Shown here: piece by piece, positions 1-6,412 of the stretch
How positions within the stretch are numbered: position 1 is the stretch's first letter
Layout: each line of letters begins with the position of its first letter
Assembly (NCBI GenBank): GCA_023139225.1
Contig: JAGLNZ010000061.1
Coordinates: forward strand, 1 to 8,535
Source of the DNA: Desulfobacula sp.
GTDB lineage: Bacteria; Desulfobacterota; Desulfobacteria; Desulfobacterales; Desulfobacteraceae
DNA: 8,535 nucleotides
Direction of reading: 5' to 3'
The notes under the pieces: generated by a model
Told to the model about the DNA's origin: nothing
Database searches by the model: none
What the model saw: only the letters and a program-made list of their open reading frames with translations
Made by a program: the position numbers and the translations under genes

Positions 1-369
1 AAGCTGATAGATCAGGGAAAAAGTCTGATTATTACAGGTGATTTTAATACGGCCCACAATGAAATCGATCTGAAAAATCCAAAACCCAATTCCAAACGGT
101 CTGGGTTTTTACCAATTGAAAGGCAGGTTCTGGACCGGATGGTTGATCAGGGCTATGTGGACACTTTCAGGTATTTTTATCCTGAAAAAGTCAAGTATTC
201 ATGGTGGTCTTACAGGTTTAATGCAAGAAAAAACAATGCAGGCTGGCGGATTGATTATTTTTTTGTGACAAAAGATCTTATGGATAAAGGTGTGGTCAAA
301 AAAGCCTTTATCCATAATGATGTATTTGGATCAGATCATTGTCCGGTCGGTCTTGTCATAGAAATTTGA
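1..369 (+). CDS. xthA: Exodeoxyribonuclease III, C-terminal part (5' end outside window)
   Basis: The frame is open from base 1 to the TGA at 367-369, giving 122 residues, roughly the last 45% of a ~255-270 aa enzyme. Exonuclease III is the Mg-dependent AP endonuclease/3'-5' exonuclease of base excision repair and acts on abasic and oxidised 3' ends. Visible motifs are GDFN (fragment residues 13-16, catalytic Asp and Asn), the family segment NEIDLKNPK followed by GFLPIER, GWRID (Asp 85) and the terminal SDHCPVG with the catalytic Asp-His pair (112-113). The ATG at 139 lies inside the protein, after the GDFN motif, and is not the start. The gene is convergent with the membrane protein gene ending at 414, with 44 bp between them. 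It fits the surrounding oxidative-stress genes. Family is near certain; the N-terminus cannot be seen. Confidence 0.95.
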   Translation, partial: KLIDQGKSLIITGDFNTAHNEIDLKNPKPNSKRSGFLPIERQVLDRMVDQGYVDTFRYFYPEKVKYSWWSYRFNARKNNAGWRIDYFFVTKDLMDKGVVKKAFIHNDVFGSDHCPVGLVIEI

Positions 370-370
370 G

Positions 371-405
371 GCCAACGCAGTAATCGGGAAAATTGGCGGT
401 TTTCT
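371..405 (+). terminator. Weak candidate terminator between convergent genes
   Basis: GCCAA (371-375) can pair with TTGGC (393-397) across a 17-nt loop, followed by GG and a short TTTTCT run. It sits two bases after the exonuclease stop and before the convergent gene end at 414. The stem is short and the loop long, so this is only a candidate. Confidence 0.3.
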
Positions 406-413
406 ATCGAGCA

Positions 414-1067
414 CTAATCTTTAAACACCAGCTTCCCGCCAATATGCCCTGCAATACCGGCAGCAGCCAGCATAATGATGTTTATTAAAAAAAACACCCA
501 GGCTGTGGGTGTAGTTAAAATTTGAGGGTCAAGAAGATACCAGACAAGGCTTATCACACATGAAATTATTGTCAGTGCGGCTGCCAGGATCTTTAATTTA
601 AAAATCATTGTCAGGACACCATTATATTTTTTTTTCCATTCCAGAATACCTGTGAAAACCACAAAAGGAAGGGCAATGATAACAAAAACCAGGTTAATCA
701 GCGCTGCCCCGGCAAAAAGGTCATAGTCGAACATCCATGCCATCAGCCAGAGGATAACTGCTGCGGGCAATATCCCGTTGGGAGTATGTACGGAAACCGG
801 GTGGGCGTGGTGCCTGACCAATAATGATTTGATTTTTTCAAAACCGGTTTCTTTAATGGCGGGAACCTGTGCCCGGCCTTTATCCTGTTTCGGGACACCG
901 GGGAGAGATTTTCCTATGGTTTTTTTTCTTTTTGGTGTTTTTTCCGGTATGGAGGCCTCGTCGATTTCTTTAAATTTTTTTGCAGGCACACCGCAAACCG
1001 GGCATTTTTCCGGTGGCGTGCTGCCCTTGTGTATATATTTGCAAACACTGCACTGCCAAACTTTCAT
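414..1067 (-). CDS. Rubredoxin-like domain fused to a four-helix DUF2231-like membrane protein
   Basis: This 217-aa protein begins with a rubrerythrin-type rubredoxin module: C6-x2-C9, 12 residues, C22-P-V-C25, with the usual GSTPPEKCPVCG context, which should bind one Fe (or Zn). A basic, Pro/Lys-rich linker (about 38-80) follows. The membrane part has about four hydrophobic helices (roughly 96-113, 118-141, 154-178, 189-213). A His-rich stretch precedes helix 1 (HHAHPVSVH, His 86, 87, 89, 94) and His 208 lies in the last helix. The HP-x2-VH-x-P pattern and final GHIGG resemble DUF2231-family proteins, whose biochemistry is not settled. Heme or metal binding by these histidines is my inference. 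It is the last gene of the glutaredoxin operon, 20 bp after citrate synthase, with AAAGGAA upstream of its ATG. A membrane electron-transfer role is plausible but unproven. Confidence 0.85.
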   Translation of the reverse strand: MKVWQCSVCKYIHKGSTPPEKCPVCGVPAKKFKEIDEASIPEKTPKRKKTIGKSLPGVPKQDKGRAQVPAIKETGFEKIKSLLVRHHAHPVSVHTPNGILPAAVILWLMAWMFDYDLFAGAALINLVFVIIALPFVVFTGILEWKKKYNGVLTMIFKLKILAAALTIISCVISLVWYLLDPQILTTPTAWVFFLINIIMLAAAGIAGHIGGKLVFKD

Positions 1068-1087
1068 TTAAGTATTCCTTTTTATTG

Positions 1088-2269
1088 TTAACGTTCATCC
1101 ATATCTGTAAACACACATTCATAAGGTCCGCAATAGTCACCGACATATTCTGCTCCCGGCCTGTAAAGGGACGGCTTTGGGGCGGCCATAGCGAATTGTT
1201 CCTCAATCACATGGGCTGACCAGCCACTGACCCTTGAAATGGCAAACAGGGGCGAAAAAAGATCCGTGGCAATGCCCATGGAATAGAAAAGGGATGCGCT
1301 GTAGAAATCTACATTACTAAAAATTTTTCTTTGTTTTTTTGCTTTAAAGGCCGCCTTTCCTTTTTTTTCAAGTTCCCTTGAAAGTTCATACCAGAGGGGC
1401 TGATTTGCGATTTGTCCCATTCTTTTACTCATGGGGGCAAGGATAATGGCCCGGGGATCATCTGTCTGGTAGACTGCATGGCCAAGTCCCATGATGAGTT
1501 CACCCGAGTTTAACAAATCATTGATATAGGCATCAATTTTATCAACAGAACCGATTTTTTTTAACATTTTCATGACCCTGACATTGGCACCGCCGTGAAG
1601 GGCGCCTGAAAGAGAACCTATGGCTGCGGATACGGCAGCATAAATATGGGCCCTGGTTGATGCCACCTGCCGTGCTGTAAATGTGGATGCATTAAACGAG
1701 TGCTCTGCGTGCAGAACAAGGCTTGTATCAAAAAAATGGGCTGTTTCATCGTCGGGTATTTCACCTGTGAGCATATAAAGAAAATTTGTTGCATGATTTA
1801 AATCATTGTCTGGAGGAACGATTTGCCTTTTATTTCTGATCCGGTCCCATGCAGCCGTGATGGTGGCTATTCCTGCAATAAGGTTTTCAGCACTGAAGAG
1901 TGTGTTCTCAATTCCCGGTTCCCCGGCAGTCTCATCGTTCTGCATCAGCAAAGGCGTGGTTATTTGCAGGACATCCATGGGATTTGTGTCAAAAGGAAGT
2001 GTTTTAAGAAATGAAAAGATATTTTCTGGAATCTGTCTTTTTTGTTTCAAACTCTGACTAAAATCATTCAGTTCCTGTTTTTTGGGAAGCCTTTCATATA
2101 ATAAAAGAAAACAGATTTCTTCAAAACCGGCATTTTGGGCCAGATCTTCGATTAAGAAACCACGATAGATCAGTTTCCCTTCTTTTCCACGGACATCACA
2201 TATTTTTGAACTGGCAATATCAACACCCCGAAGGCCCGTATTCATGACAGGTAATATACATTCATTCAC
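1088..2269 (-). CDS. gltA: Citrate synthase family protein (citrate or 2-methylcitrate synthase)
   Basis: A 393-aa si-type citrate synthase, which condenses acetyl-CoA (or propionyl-CoA) with oxaloacetate. The active site looks intact: His190 in LHAEHSFNAST, His225 in GALHGGAN, His264 in GLGHAVYQTDDPR, Asp321 in NVDFYSASL, and oxaloacetate-binding arginines Arg273 (DPR), Arg346 (SRVSGW) and Arg370 (YRPGAEYVG). I start it at GTG (2269-2267) because AAGGAG lies 7 bases upstream (2277-2282). The first ATG, eight codons later, lacks such a site. It lies 17 bp after the FTR gene and 20 bp before the rubredoxin/membrane gene, so it is almost surely cotranscribed with thiol-redox genes, an unusual setting. 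Citrate and methylcitrate synthase cannot be separated by eye. Six cysteines' worth of redox chemistry is not implied, but C380 and C385 form a CGPYEC pair near the C-terminus. Confidence 0.95.
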   Translation of the reverse strand: MNECILPVMNTGLRGVDIASSKICDVRGKEGKLIYRGFLIEDLAQNAGFEEICFLLLYERLPKKQELNDFSQSLKQKRQIPENIFSFLKTLPFDTNPMDVLQITTPLLMQNDETAGEPGIENTLFSAENLIAGIATITAAWDRIRNKRQIVPPDNDLNHATNFLYMLTGEIPDDETAHFFDTSLVLHAEHSFNASTFTARQVASTRAHIYAAVSAAIGSLSGALHGGANVRVMKMLKKIGSVDKIDAYINDLLNSGELIMGLGHAVYQTDDPRAIILAPMSKRMGQIANQPLWYELSRELEKKGKAAFKAKKQRKIFSNVDFYSASLFYSMGIATDLFSPLFAISRVSGWSAHVIEEQFAMAAPKPSLYRPGAEYVGDYCGPYECVFTDMDER

Positions 2270-2286
2270 GATGTTCTCCTTAAAAA

Positions 2287-2616
2287 TTAAAATATTTTTT
2301 CAGGGGGTCTTCTTTCCGGGACATATTCTGACTCGATTTCGTTGTTATGGAGCGTTTTGGAAATATAAAGGCCGCAAAAACAGGCCCCGAATTCTTCCAG
2401 GTCAGGTGCCCGGTAATCGCAGGGACAGATAATATCTTTGTCCTTTTCCCTGTCATTACAGGCAAGTCTGCAGGGGCAGGCCATATATCCATATCGCTCT
2501 TTATTTAAAAGAAGGGCTTCAAGAAGTTCAAATACCAACTCTTTATCTTTGTTAAAATAAATCCCTTTTTTTTCCTGGGATTTTTTTAATGCTGCGTATA
2601 ATTGTTCAACTTTCAT
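2287..2616 (-). CDS. ftrB: Ferredoxin:thioredoxin reductase catalytic (beta) subunit-like protein
   Basis: A 109-aa protein with the three cysteine pairs of the FTR catalytic subunit: C47-P-C49, C64-P-C66 and C79-F-C81. In the plant/cyanobacterial enzyme four of these cysteines hold a [4Fe-4S] cluster and two form the active disulfide, which takes electrons from ferredoxin and reduces a redoxin. The spacing (14 and 12 residues between pairs) and the CPCRLA...DIICPCDYRAPDLEEFG context are of the shorter non-plant clade. The plant CHC motif is CFC here, so the active-site histidine is missing; an extra Cys53 is present. No variable (alpha) subunit is seen. The ATG overlaps the end of the glutaredoxin gene by 11 bp, which implies translational coupling and makes that glutaredoxin the obvious partner. 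A strong AAGGAGG lies 15 bases upstream and a weaker AGGG is nearer. Confidence 0.9.
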   Translation of the reverse strand: MKVEQLYAALKKSQEKKGIYFNKDKELVFELLEALLLNKERYGYMACPCRLACNDREKDKDIICPCDYRAPDLEEFGACFCGLYISKTLHNNEIESEYVPERRPPEKIF

Positions 2617-2872
2617 TTTTAATCCCTAAGGCCTCCTTGATTTGATTTTCTTTATATCCGACAATGACGGTATCGTTAATTTTAACGGTTGGAAAAGAAC
2701 ACCGGGGGTTCAACGCTCTAATATCAGCCAGAACAGCTTTTCGTTCTTCTCCTTCCAGATCATCCACCTCAAAGTACTCATATTCGACATTACATTCGGA
2801 AAGAAGTTTTTTGGTTGATTTGCAATGGCTACAGGTACTTAATGCATATAATGTTATTTCATCCTTGGCCAT
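2606..2872 (-). CDS. Glutaredoxin-family thiol-disulfide protein
   Basis: An 88-aa single thioredoxin-fold protein that starts with ITLYALSTCSHC, a beta strand leading into the redox CxxC (C14-S-H-C17). It has the cis-proline loop at SFPTV (Pro61) and the VIVGYKE segment that ends the glutaredoxin fold. Cys27 and Cys58, the latter three residues before the cis-Pro (NPRCSFP), are additional thiols. It is the first gene of the leftward operon, preceded by AAAGGAGA, and overlaps the FTR subunit gene by 11 bp. I infer that it is reduced by that FTR-like enzyme rather than by glutathione, since the neighbourhood shows no glutathione gene. Its in vivo targets are unknown; NrdH-like ribonucleotide reductase support is an alternative. 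Confidence 0.9.
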   Translation of the reverse strand: MAKDEITLYALSTCSHCKSTKKLLSECNVEYEYFEVDDLEGEERKAVLADIRALNPRCSFPTVKINDTVIVGYKENQIKEALGIKNES

Positions 2873-2942
2873 TTGTTTCTCCTTTTATGGCATAAGTTAT
2901 AAGAAATATTTTAAGTCATGGTTAGTTTAAGATAATAAACTT

Positions 2943-2958
2943 TGCACAAATTATGCCA
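2943..2958 (-). promoter_or_regulatory. Candidate sigma-54 (-24/-12) promoter for the glutaredoxin operon
   Basis: Read on the minus strand the site is TGGCATAATTTGTGCA. It matches 10 of the 12 defined positions of the sigma-54 consensus TGGCACRNNNNTTGCW and keeps the exact GG-N10-GC spacing. Transcription would begin near 2932, giving a leader of about 60 nt before the glutaredoxin ATG at 2872. No activator site was identified, so this remains a candidate. Confidence 0.38.
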
Positions 2959-3057
2959 GATTTGCAAGGTTAAAGTAAGAGCAGCCGACGGATTTGTCTT
3001 GAAAAAAAGGATGTTAAACACATGGTGATGAATTTTTACGGTATGTGTGGCCTGAAT

Positions 3058-3139
3058 TTTGCTAAGTTATCATTAAGCAAGTTAGTTTTATGGAAAAGAA
3101 ACCTCTTTTTGAATACCGCTTTGCTAAATTACGATTGAA
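3058..3139 (+). repeat. Pair of imperfect 20-bp direct repeats upstream of the FMN oxidoreductase operon
   Basis: Positions 3058-3077 and 3120-3139 match at 15 of 20 bases and share an exact TTTGCTAA start. They are 62 bp apart, about six helical turns. The second lies about 40 bp before the start codon and overlaps the best sigma-70-like promoter. They could be binding sites for one regulator. A related sequence occurs at 6479. Confidence 0.45.
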
Positions 3140-3181
3140 TGATATTCTTGGCAGAGTCTAAGTCAAAAAAGGAGAAAATTA

Positions 3182-4372
3182 ATGAATCAATGGTATTGTT
3201 CTGTTTGTCATGAAACGTTTAACAGTGAAAATAAACCCGGGATTTGTGAGGTTTGCCATGCAGACGATAGAATGATTATGAATAGCAAAGAGGTCCCCCA
3301 ATCCCTTGAACAGGTCAGGGATTCGGCCAGGAAAAAACTTACGCGAATCTGTGCGGCATATCCGTCATGCGACGGCAGTTTTGATAAGATATGCCAGCGC
3401 GAAGCCTATGGAAAGCCCATCGGGCTTGGAGGCGTCGGGCAGGGACAGTCTTTCAGGGCAAATGGTCAAGCCCTTGCCGATATTCAATTGAATATGTCTG
3501 TATTGGGAGATCATTTTGAACCGGACACCTCCTGTTCATTTCTTGGGATTGATTTGGATTTTCCGGTGCTGGCCTCATCTACGGCAGGTGTCAGCAAATA
3601 TAATGATGCCATGGATGAAACCATGTTCTGTACCTGTGTATTAAAAGGATCAAAAGAAGCGGGAACCATTGGACTTCGGGGGGACACCTGGTTTTATACA
3701 CCCGAAGATAACCCGTCGCTGAATGCCATGAAAGCCTGTGACGGGTATGGTATACCCATATTCAAGCCAAGGTCTCAGGATGTTTTAAAAAACTTGATTG
3801 AAAAAGCAGAAAAGTATGGCTGTAAAGCGTTTGGGATTGATCTGGATGGCTGCGGATCAACCATTATGGCATTGCATGGGCAGCCTGTTTTTAAAAAGAG
3901 CGTCAAGGATATTGAAGAACTTGTAAATTTTACAACACTGCCTTTTATTGCCAAGGGAATCATGATTCCGGATGAAGCCTTAAAGTGTGCCGATGCAGGC
4001 GCTCGTGTCATTGCCGTATCCAACCACGGGGGCCGGGTCCTGGATTCAACCCCGGGGGTTGCCACCATGCTGCCGCTGGTCAGACAGAAACTTGGGGATT
4101 TGGTTACAATTACGGCAGATGGTGGGGTTAGAACCGGGTATGACGTGTTGAAAATGCTGGCGTTGGGTGCCGATGCAGTTTTTTTAGGAAGGGATATTAT
4201 CAGGGCGGCTGTCGGTGCCGGAACCCTTGGAGTAAAACTGCACCTTGAACATATTAAAAAGACATTGAAAAAAGCCATGTTTATGACCGGAACAAAAAAT
4301 ATCAAGAGGGCGGATTTAAAAATTTTATTTAAACATAATAGAACAATGGAGGAAAAATGGGAAAAGTATTAA
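3182..4372 (+). CDS. Rubredoxin-domain FMN-dependent alpha-hydroxy-acid oxidoreductase
   Basis: A 396-aa fusion. Residues 1-30 form a rubrerythrin-type rubredoxin module (C6-x2-C9, 12 residues, C22-x2-C25). Residues ~45-375 form an FMN-binding TIM barrel of the lactate/glycolate oxidase family: FIAKGI with Lys258, the catalytic-base motif SNHGGRVLD with His282 and Arg285, and the FMN-phosphate segment ADGGVRTG (311-318) through GADAVFLGR. A cysteine group (C57, C63, C71), as I recall from clostridial members of this subgroup, precedes the barrel. The active-site Tyr of plant glycolate oxidase (QLYVYK) seems absent; the segment reads IPIFKPR, so the substrate cannot be named. The fused iron site suggests electrons leave FMN for a carrier rather than going to O2. 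GGAG lies upstream of the ATG. The gene overlaps the following flavodoxin gene by 16 bp, making flavodoxin a likely partner. Confidence 0.88.
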   Translation: MNQWYCSVCHETFNSENKPGICEVCHADDRMIMNSKEVPQSLEQVRDSARKKLTRICAAYPSCDGSFDKICQREAYGKPIGLGGVGQGQSFRANGQALADIQLNMSVLGDHFEPDTSCSFLGIDLDFPVLASSTAGVSKYNDAMDETMFCTCVLKGSKEAGTIGLRGDTWFYTPEDNPSLNAMKACDGYGIPIFKPRSQDVLKNLIEKAEKYGCKAFGIDLDGCGSTIMALHGQPVFKKSVKDIEELVNFTTLPFIAKGIMIPDEALKCADAGARVIAVSNHGGRVLDSTPGVATMLPLVRQKLGDLVTITADGGVRTGYDVLKMLALGADAVFLGRDIIRAAVGAGTLGVKLHLEHIKKTLKKAMFMTGTKNIKRADLKILFKHNRTMEEKWEKY

Positions 4373-4788
4373 TTGTATACGCATCAAGATCTGATGAGAC
4401 CAAATCAATAGCAGAACTGATAGCAGAGGGTGTTCGCATCTCAGGGCATGATGTGGATGTTAAAAAAACAAGCCAGATCAAAGGTGAAGACGATTTAAAA
4501 GGGTATGACGGATATGCATTTGGTTCGGCAACCTATCATGGGGAAATGATAACATCCATGAAACAGATTCTGTTTATTGCAGAAAGAGCTGAACTTAACG
4601 GTAAGCCCGGCGGTGCTTTCGGTGCCTATGGATGGAGTGGTGAGGCACCGGGAAGGATATTTGAGACCATGGAGAATGTTTATGGCATGAAAATGGTGTC
4701 AGGTCCTTTGATGCTTAAGGCAAGCTGGGTGGAAGGCGGTATCCAGGCATCCCAGGAATATGGAAAAAGTATTACAGCAATGATTTAA
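4357..4788 (+). CDS. Flavodoxin
   Basis: A 143-aa stand-alone flavodoxin, the usual length for the short-chain class; it carries FMN and shuttles single electrons at low potential. It shows VLIVYASRSDETK (strand 1 and the phosphate loop, about 4-16), GSATYHGEM (56-64) and AFGAYGWSGEA (87-97), the last being the FMN-contacting loop. The phosphate loop is not the classic TGNTE type, and the GWSGEA loop is nearly the same as in the FprA flavodoxin domain at 7792-8535, so it is closer to FprA-type domains than to classical flavodoxins. It starts inside the preceding oxidoreductase gene (16-bp overlap) with GGAGG four bases before ATG, and is followed 10 bp later by thioredoxin. It likely links the FMN/rubredoxin protein to other redox enzymes. 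Confidence 0.92.
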   Translation: MGKVLIVYASRSDETKSIAELIAEGVRISGHDVDVKKTSQIKGEDDLKGYDGYAFGSATYHGEMITSMKQILFIAERAELNGKPGGAFGAYGWSGEAPGRIFETMENVYGMKMVSGPLMLKASWVEGGIQASQEYGKSITAMI

Positions 4789-4798
4789 GGATATCATA

Positions 4799-5245
4799 AT
4801 GAATAATAACAGCTTGATATTGGCATGTTCAAAATGCGGAGCAAAAAACAGGGTGCCGATATCACGGATCGATGAAAGTCCAAAATGCGGGAAATGCGGG
4901 AAGGGTTTGCCAACAGAAATATTAAGCCGACCGGTCAATGTTACGGATAATACCTTTGACCGGGAAGTGCTGGGTGCAACCCTTCCGGTGCTTGTTGACT
5001 GCTGGGCACCCTGGTGTGGACCCTGTAAGGCGGTTGGCCCGGTTCTGGATGAGCTTGCCTTAAAATACAGGGCTCGTTTAAAAATCGCCAAGCTCAATGT
5101 GGACGAAAACTCCCAGATTGGTTCGAGATATTCCATCTCAAGTATTCCGACCATGCTCCTGGTAAAAAATGGCCGGATCATTGATACACTGATTGGTGCA
5201 TTGCCGAAAGAACAATTGGAATCACAGATTGCAAGAATTCTTTGA
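4799..5245 (+). CDS. trxC: Thioredoxin with N-terminal zinc-ribbon (thioredoxin 2 type)
   Basis: A 148-aa protein. The N-terminal ~40 residues hold two CxxC pairs (C10-C13 and C30-C33), as in the zinc finger of E. coli thioredoxin 2. The thioredoxin domain (about 45-148) has the canonical WCGPC active site (72-76) and the cis-proline in SSIPTM (Pro117). It reduces protein disulfides, with Zn release from the finger being redox-sensitive in the E. coli protein. AAGG lies before the ATG, 10 bp after the flavodoxin stop. The downstream kinase frame begins inside its last codons. No thioredoxin reductase gene is in the window; reduction could come from the FTR-like protein or from an enzyme elsewhere. 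The trxC name rests on architecture. Confidence 0.95.
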   Translation: MNNNSLILACSKCGAKNRVPISRIDESPKCGKCGKGLPTEILSRPVNVTDNTFDREVLGATLPVLVDCWAPWCGPCKAVGPVLDELALKYRARLKIAKLNVDENSQIGSRYSISSIPTMLLVKNGRIIDTLIGALPKEQLESQIARIL

Positions 5246-6206
5246 TGCTACAAATCAGGAATTTATTCAATGGCTGAATTTTCAATGGAATATTGAATTT
5301 GAATGTGTCCGCCGGGATATTGATATTCAAGGCAGTCCCGAGCGGACACTATCCCGAGTAGTACTTCAGGATAAAGACGGTACCCTTTTTCTGTTTGAAA
5401 AGTTTTCTAAAAATAAATTTCAGATTCGGCAGAATGTTGCCAAAGCAATTGAACATTTGAATGATAACGGCCTGAAATCTGCTTTATTATATCAAAAGTC
5501 CAATTACGGGGAGTTTTTGCCGTTTTTTAAAGATGCCTGTTTCCAGCTTTCTTTTTTTTTAGACAGTACCGGCATTAAAAGACCGGACTATCTGTCATCA
5601 TCAAAGATAGGAAAAAATTTTGCTTTATTTTTAATTTGTCTGTCCAGGGCTTCGGCAAATATTGAAACCAAGGTTTTTTTCAAGCCCTTTTCCATTAAAA
5701 AATATATTTATAAATTATTCAGTGAAATGAAAATCTATGACAATATGGTTTATCAGAAATATCTTCCGTTTTTAGCATTTTTAGAAAAAGAGTTTATGGA
5801 TGTTCATGACAAATTGCCTGTTTCTTTTTGTCATGGGGATCTGCATCCATTAAATGTTATTTGGCATCATGATCAAATAAGGGCTGTTATCGATTGGGAA
5901 TTTGCCGGGATAAAACCCGATATTTATGATGCTGCCAACCTTGTGGGATGTGCCGGAATTGAGAACCCTGACGGCCTGGGAATGCCTATGGTGATTACCT
6001 TTTTAAAAAAGATCCGGCAGAATAATCTTTTTAGTGAAACGGGATGGCGGTTTTTCCCGGAATACCTGCTGGCACTCAGGTTTGCCTGGTTATCAGAGTG
6101 GGTGAAAAAAAAAGACAGACAAATGATTGAAATGGAAGAAGCTTATATGGGGATTCTTGTCAATAATATGGATATTATTAGACAAGGATGGGGAATTAAA
6201 AAATAA
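5193..6206 (+). CDS. APH/ChoK-fold phosphotransferase of unknown substrate
   Basis: Up to 337 aa with the aminoglycoside/choline kinase fold. The Brenner motif HGDLHPLN (214-221) gives catalytic Asp216 and metal-binding Asn221; VIDWEFAG (232-239) gives the second metal ligand Asp234. Lys70 in FLFEKF may be the ATP-contacting lysine. The substrate is unknown: sugar, homoserine, choline and aminoglycoside kinases share this fold, and nothing here suggests drug resistance specifically. There is no in-frame ATG near the beginning. Possible starts are TTG 5193, GTG 5196 or TTG 5229, none with a good ribosome-binding site, and all lie inside the thioredoxin gene, so translation is probably coupled. 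The TTG at 5229 gives an N-terminus nearer the recognisable sequence and an overlap of only 17 bp. The 5' boundary is therefore uncertain; the rest is secure. Confidence 0.87.
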   Translation: MVHCRKNNWNHRLQEFFDATNQEFIQWLNFQWNIEFECVRRDIDIQGSPERTLSRVVLQDKDGTLFLFEKFSKNKFQIRQNVAKAIEHLNDNGLKSALLYQKSNYGEFLPFFKDACFQLSFFLDSTGIKRPDYLSSSKIGKNFALFLICLSRASANIETKVFFKPFSIKKYIYKLFSEMKIYDNMVYQKYLPFLAFLEKEFMDVHDKLPVSFCHGDLHPLNVIWHHDQIRAVIDWEFAGIKPDIYDAANLVGCAGIENPDGLGMPMVITFLKKIRQNNLFSETGWRFFPEYLLALRFAWLSEWVKKKDRQMIEMEEAYMGILVNNMDIIRQGWGIKK

Positions 6207-6356
6207 TTTAAATTATATCTTGAAAAAAATATTAATTTTCTGGTAGTATACATTCTCAAGATCTCAAGTCGAATTTTCAGCTCATTAATTTTTATTATTC
6301 ATTTTTATTTGAAACACTTTTGTATTGCTTACCATGGATCGCTGATACGATTATTT

Positions 6357-6388
6357 GAGACATGAATGTCTCTTACATCTTTTTTTAT
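6357..6388 (+). terminator. Candidate terminator hairpin of the FMN oxidoreductase operon
   Basis: GAGACAT (6357-6363) and ATGTCTC (6366-6372) are perfect inverted arms around GA, realistically a 5-bp stem with a 6-nt loop. A run of about seven T follows after TTACATC. The 7-nt gap before the T-run and the 150-nt distance from the kinase stop make this uncertain; the same palindrome could be a protein-binding site. Confidence 0.38.
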
Positions 6389-6412
6389 AGTACGTTATAT
6401 TTATTAAGTATT

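Larger units (their letters stand above)
2873..3181. promoter_or_regulatory. Divergent intergenic control region
   Basis: This 309-bp AT-rich gap lies between the glutaredoxin operon (leftward) and the FMN oxidoreductase operon (rightward) and must hold the promoters of both. No convincing gene is seen. It contains a sigma-54-like site on the minus strand (2943-2958), two imperfect direct repeats beginning TTTGCTAA (3058 and 3120), a TTGCT/AGCAA inverted pair (3059-3063 and 3076-3080) and TTTGCA at 2941 and 2961. A weak sigma-70-like pair, TTGCTA (3121-3126) and TATTCT (3143-3148) with a 16-bp spacer, overlaps the second repeat and is the best rightward promoter I can find. Confidence 0.6.

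Noticed and set aside
139..141. ATG as the start of a short gene
   Set aside because: The same frame is open to base 1 and upstream residues include the exonuclease III GDFN motif, so this is an internal Met.
3149..3164. Second sigma-54-like site on the plus strand (TGGCAGAGTCTAAGTC)
   Set aside because: The -12 element has GT in place of GC, and the start site would fall in the ribosome-binding site.
3775..4305. 176-codon open frame on the minus strand
   Set aside because: It lies wholly within the well-supported FMN oxidoreductase gene, has no recognisable motifs and no supporting ribosome-binding site; it is a coding shadow.
4699..5181. 160-codon open frame on the minus strand
   Set aside because: It is antisense to the flavodoxin end and thioredoxin and shows no domain features.
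5193..6206. Aminoglycoside resistance gene
   Set aside because: The fold motif is shared by many metabolic kinases, and the context is a redox operon without mobile elements or other resistance genes.
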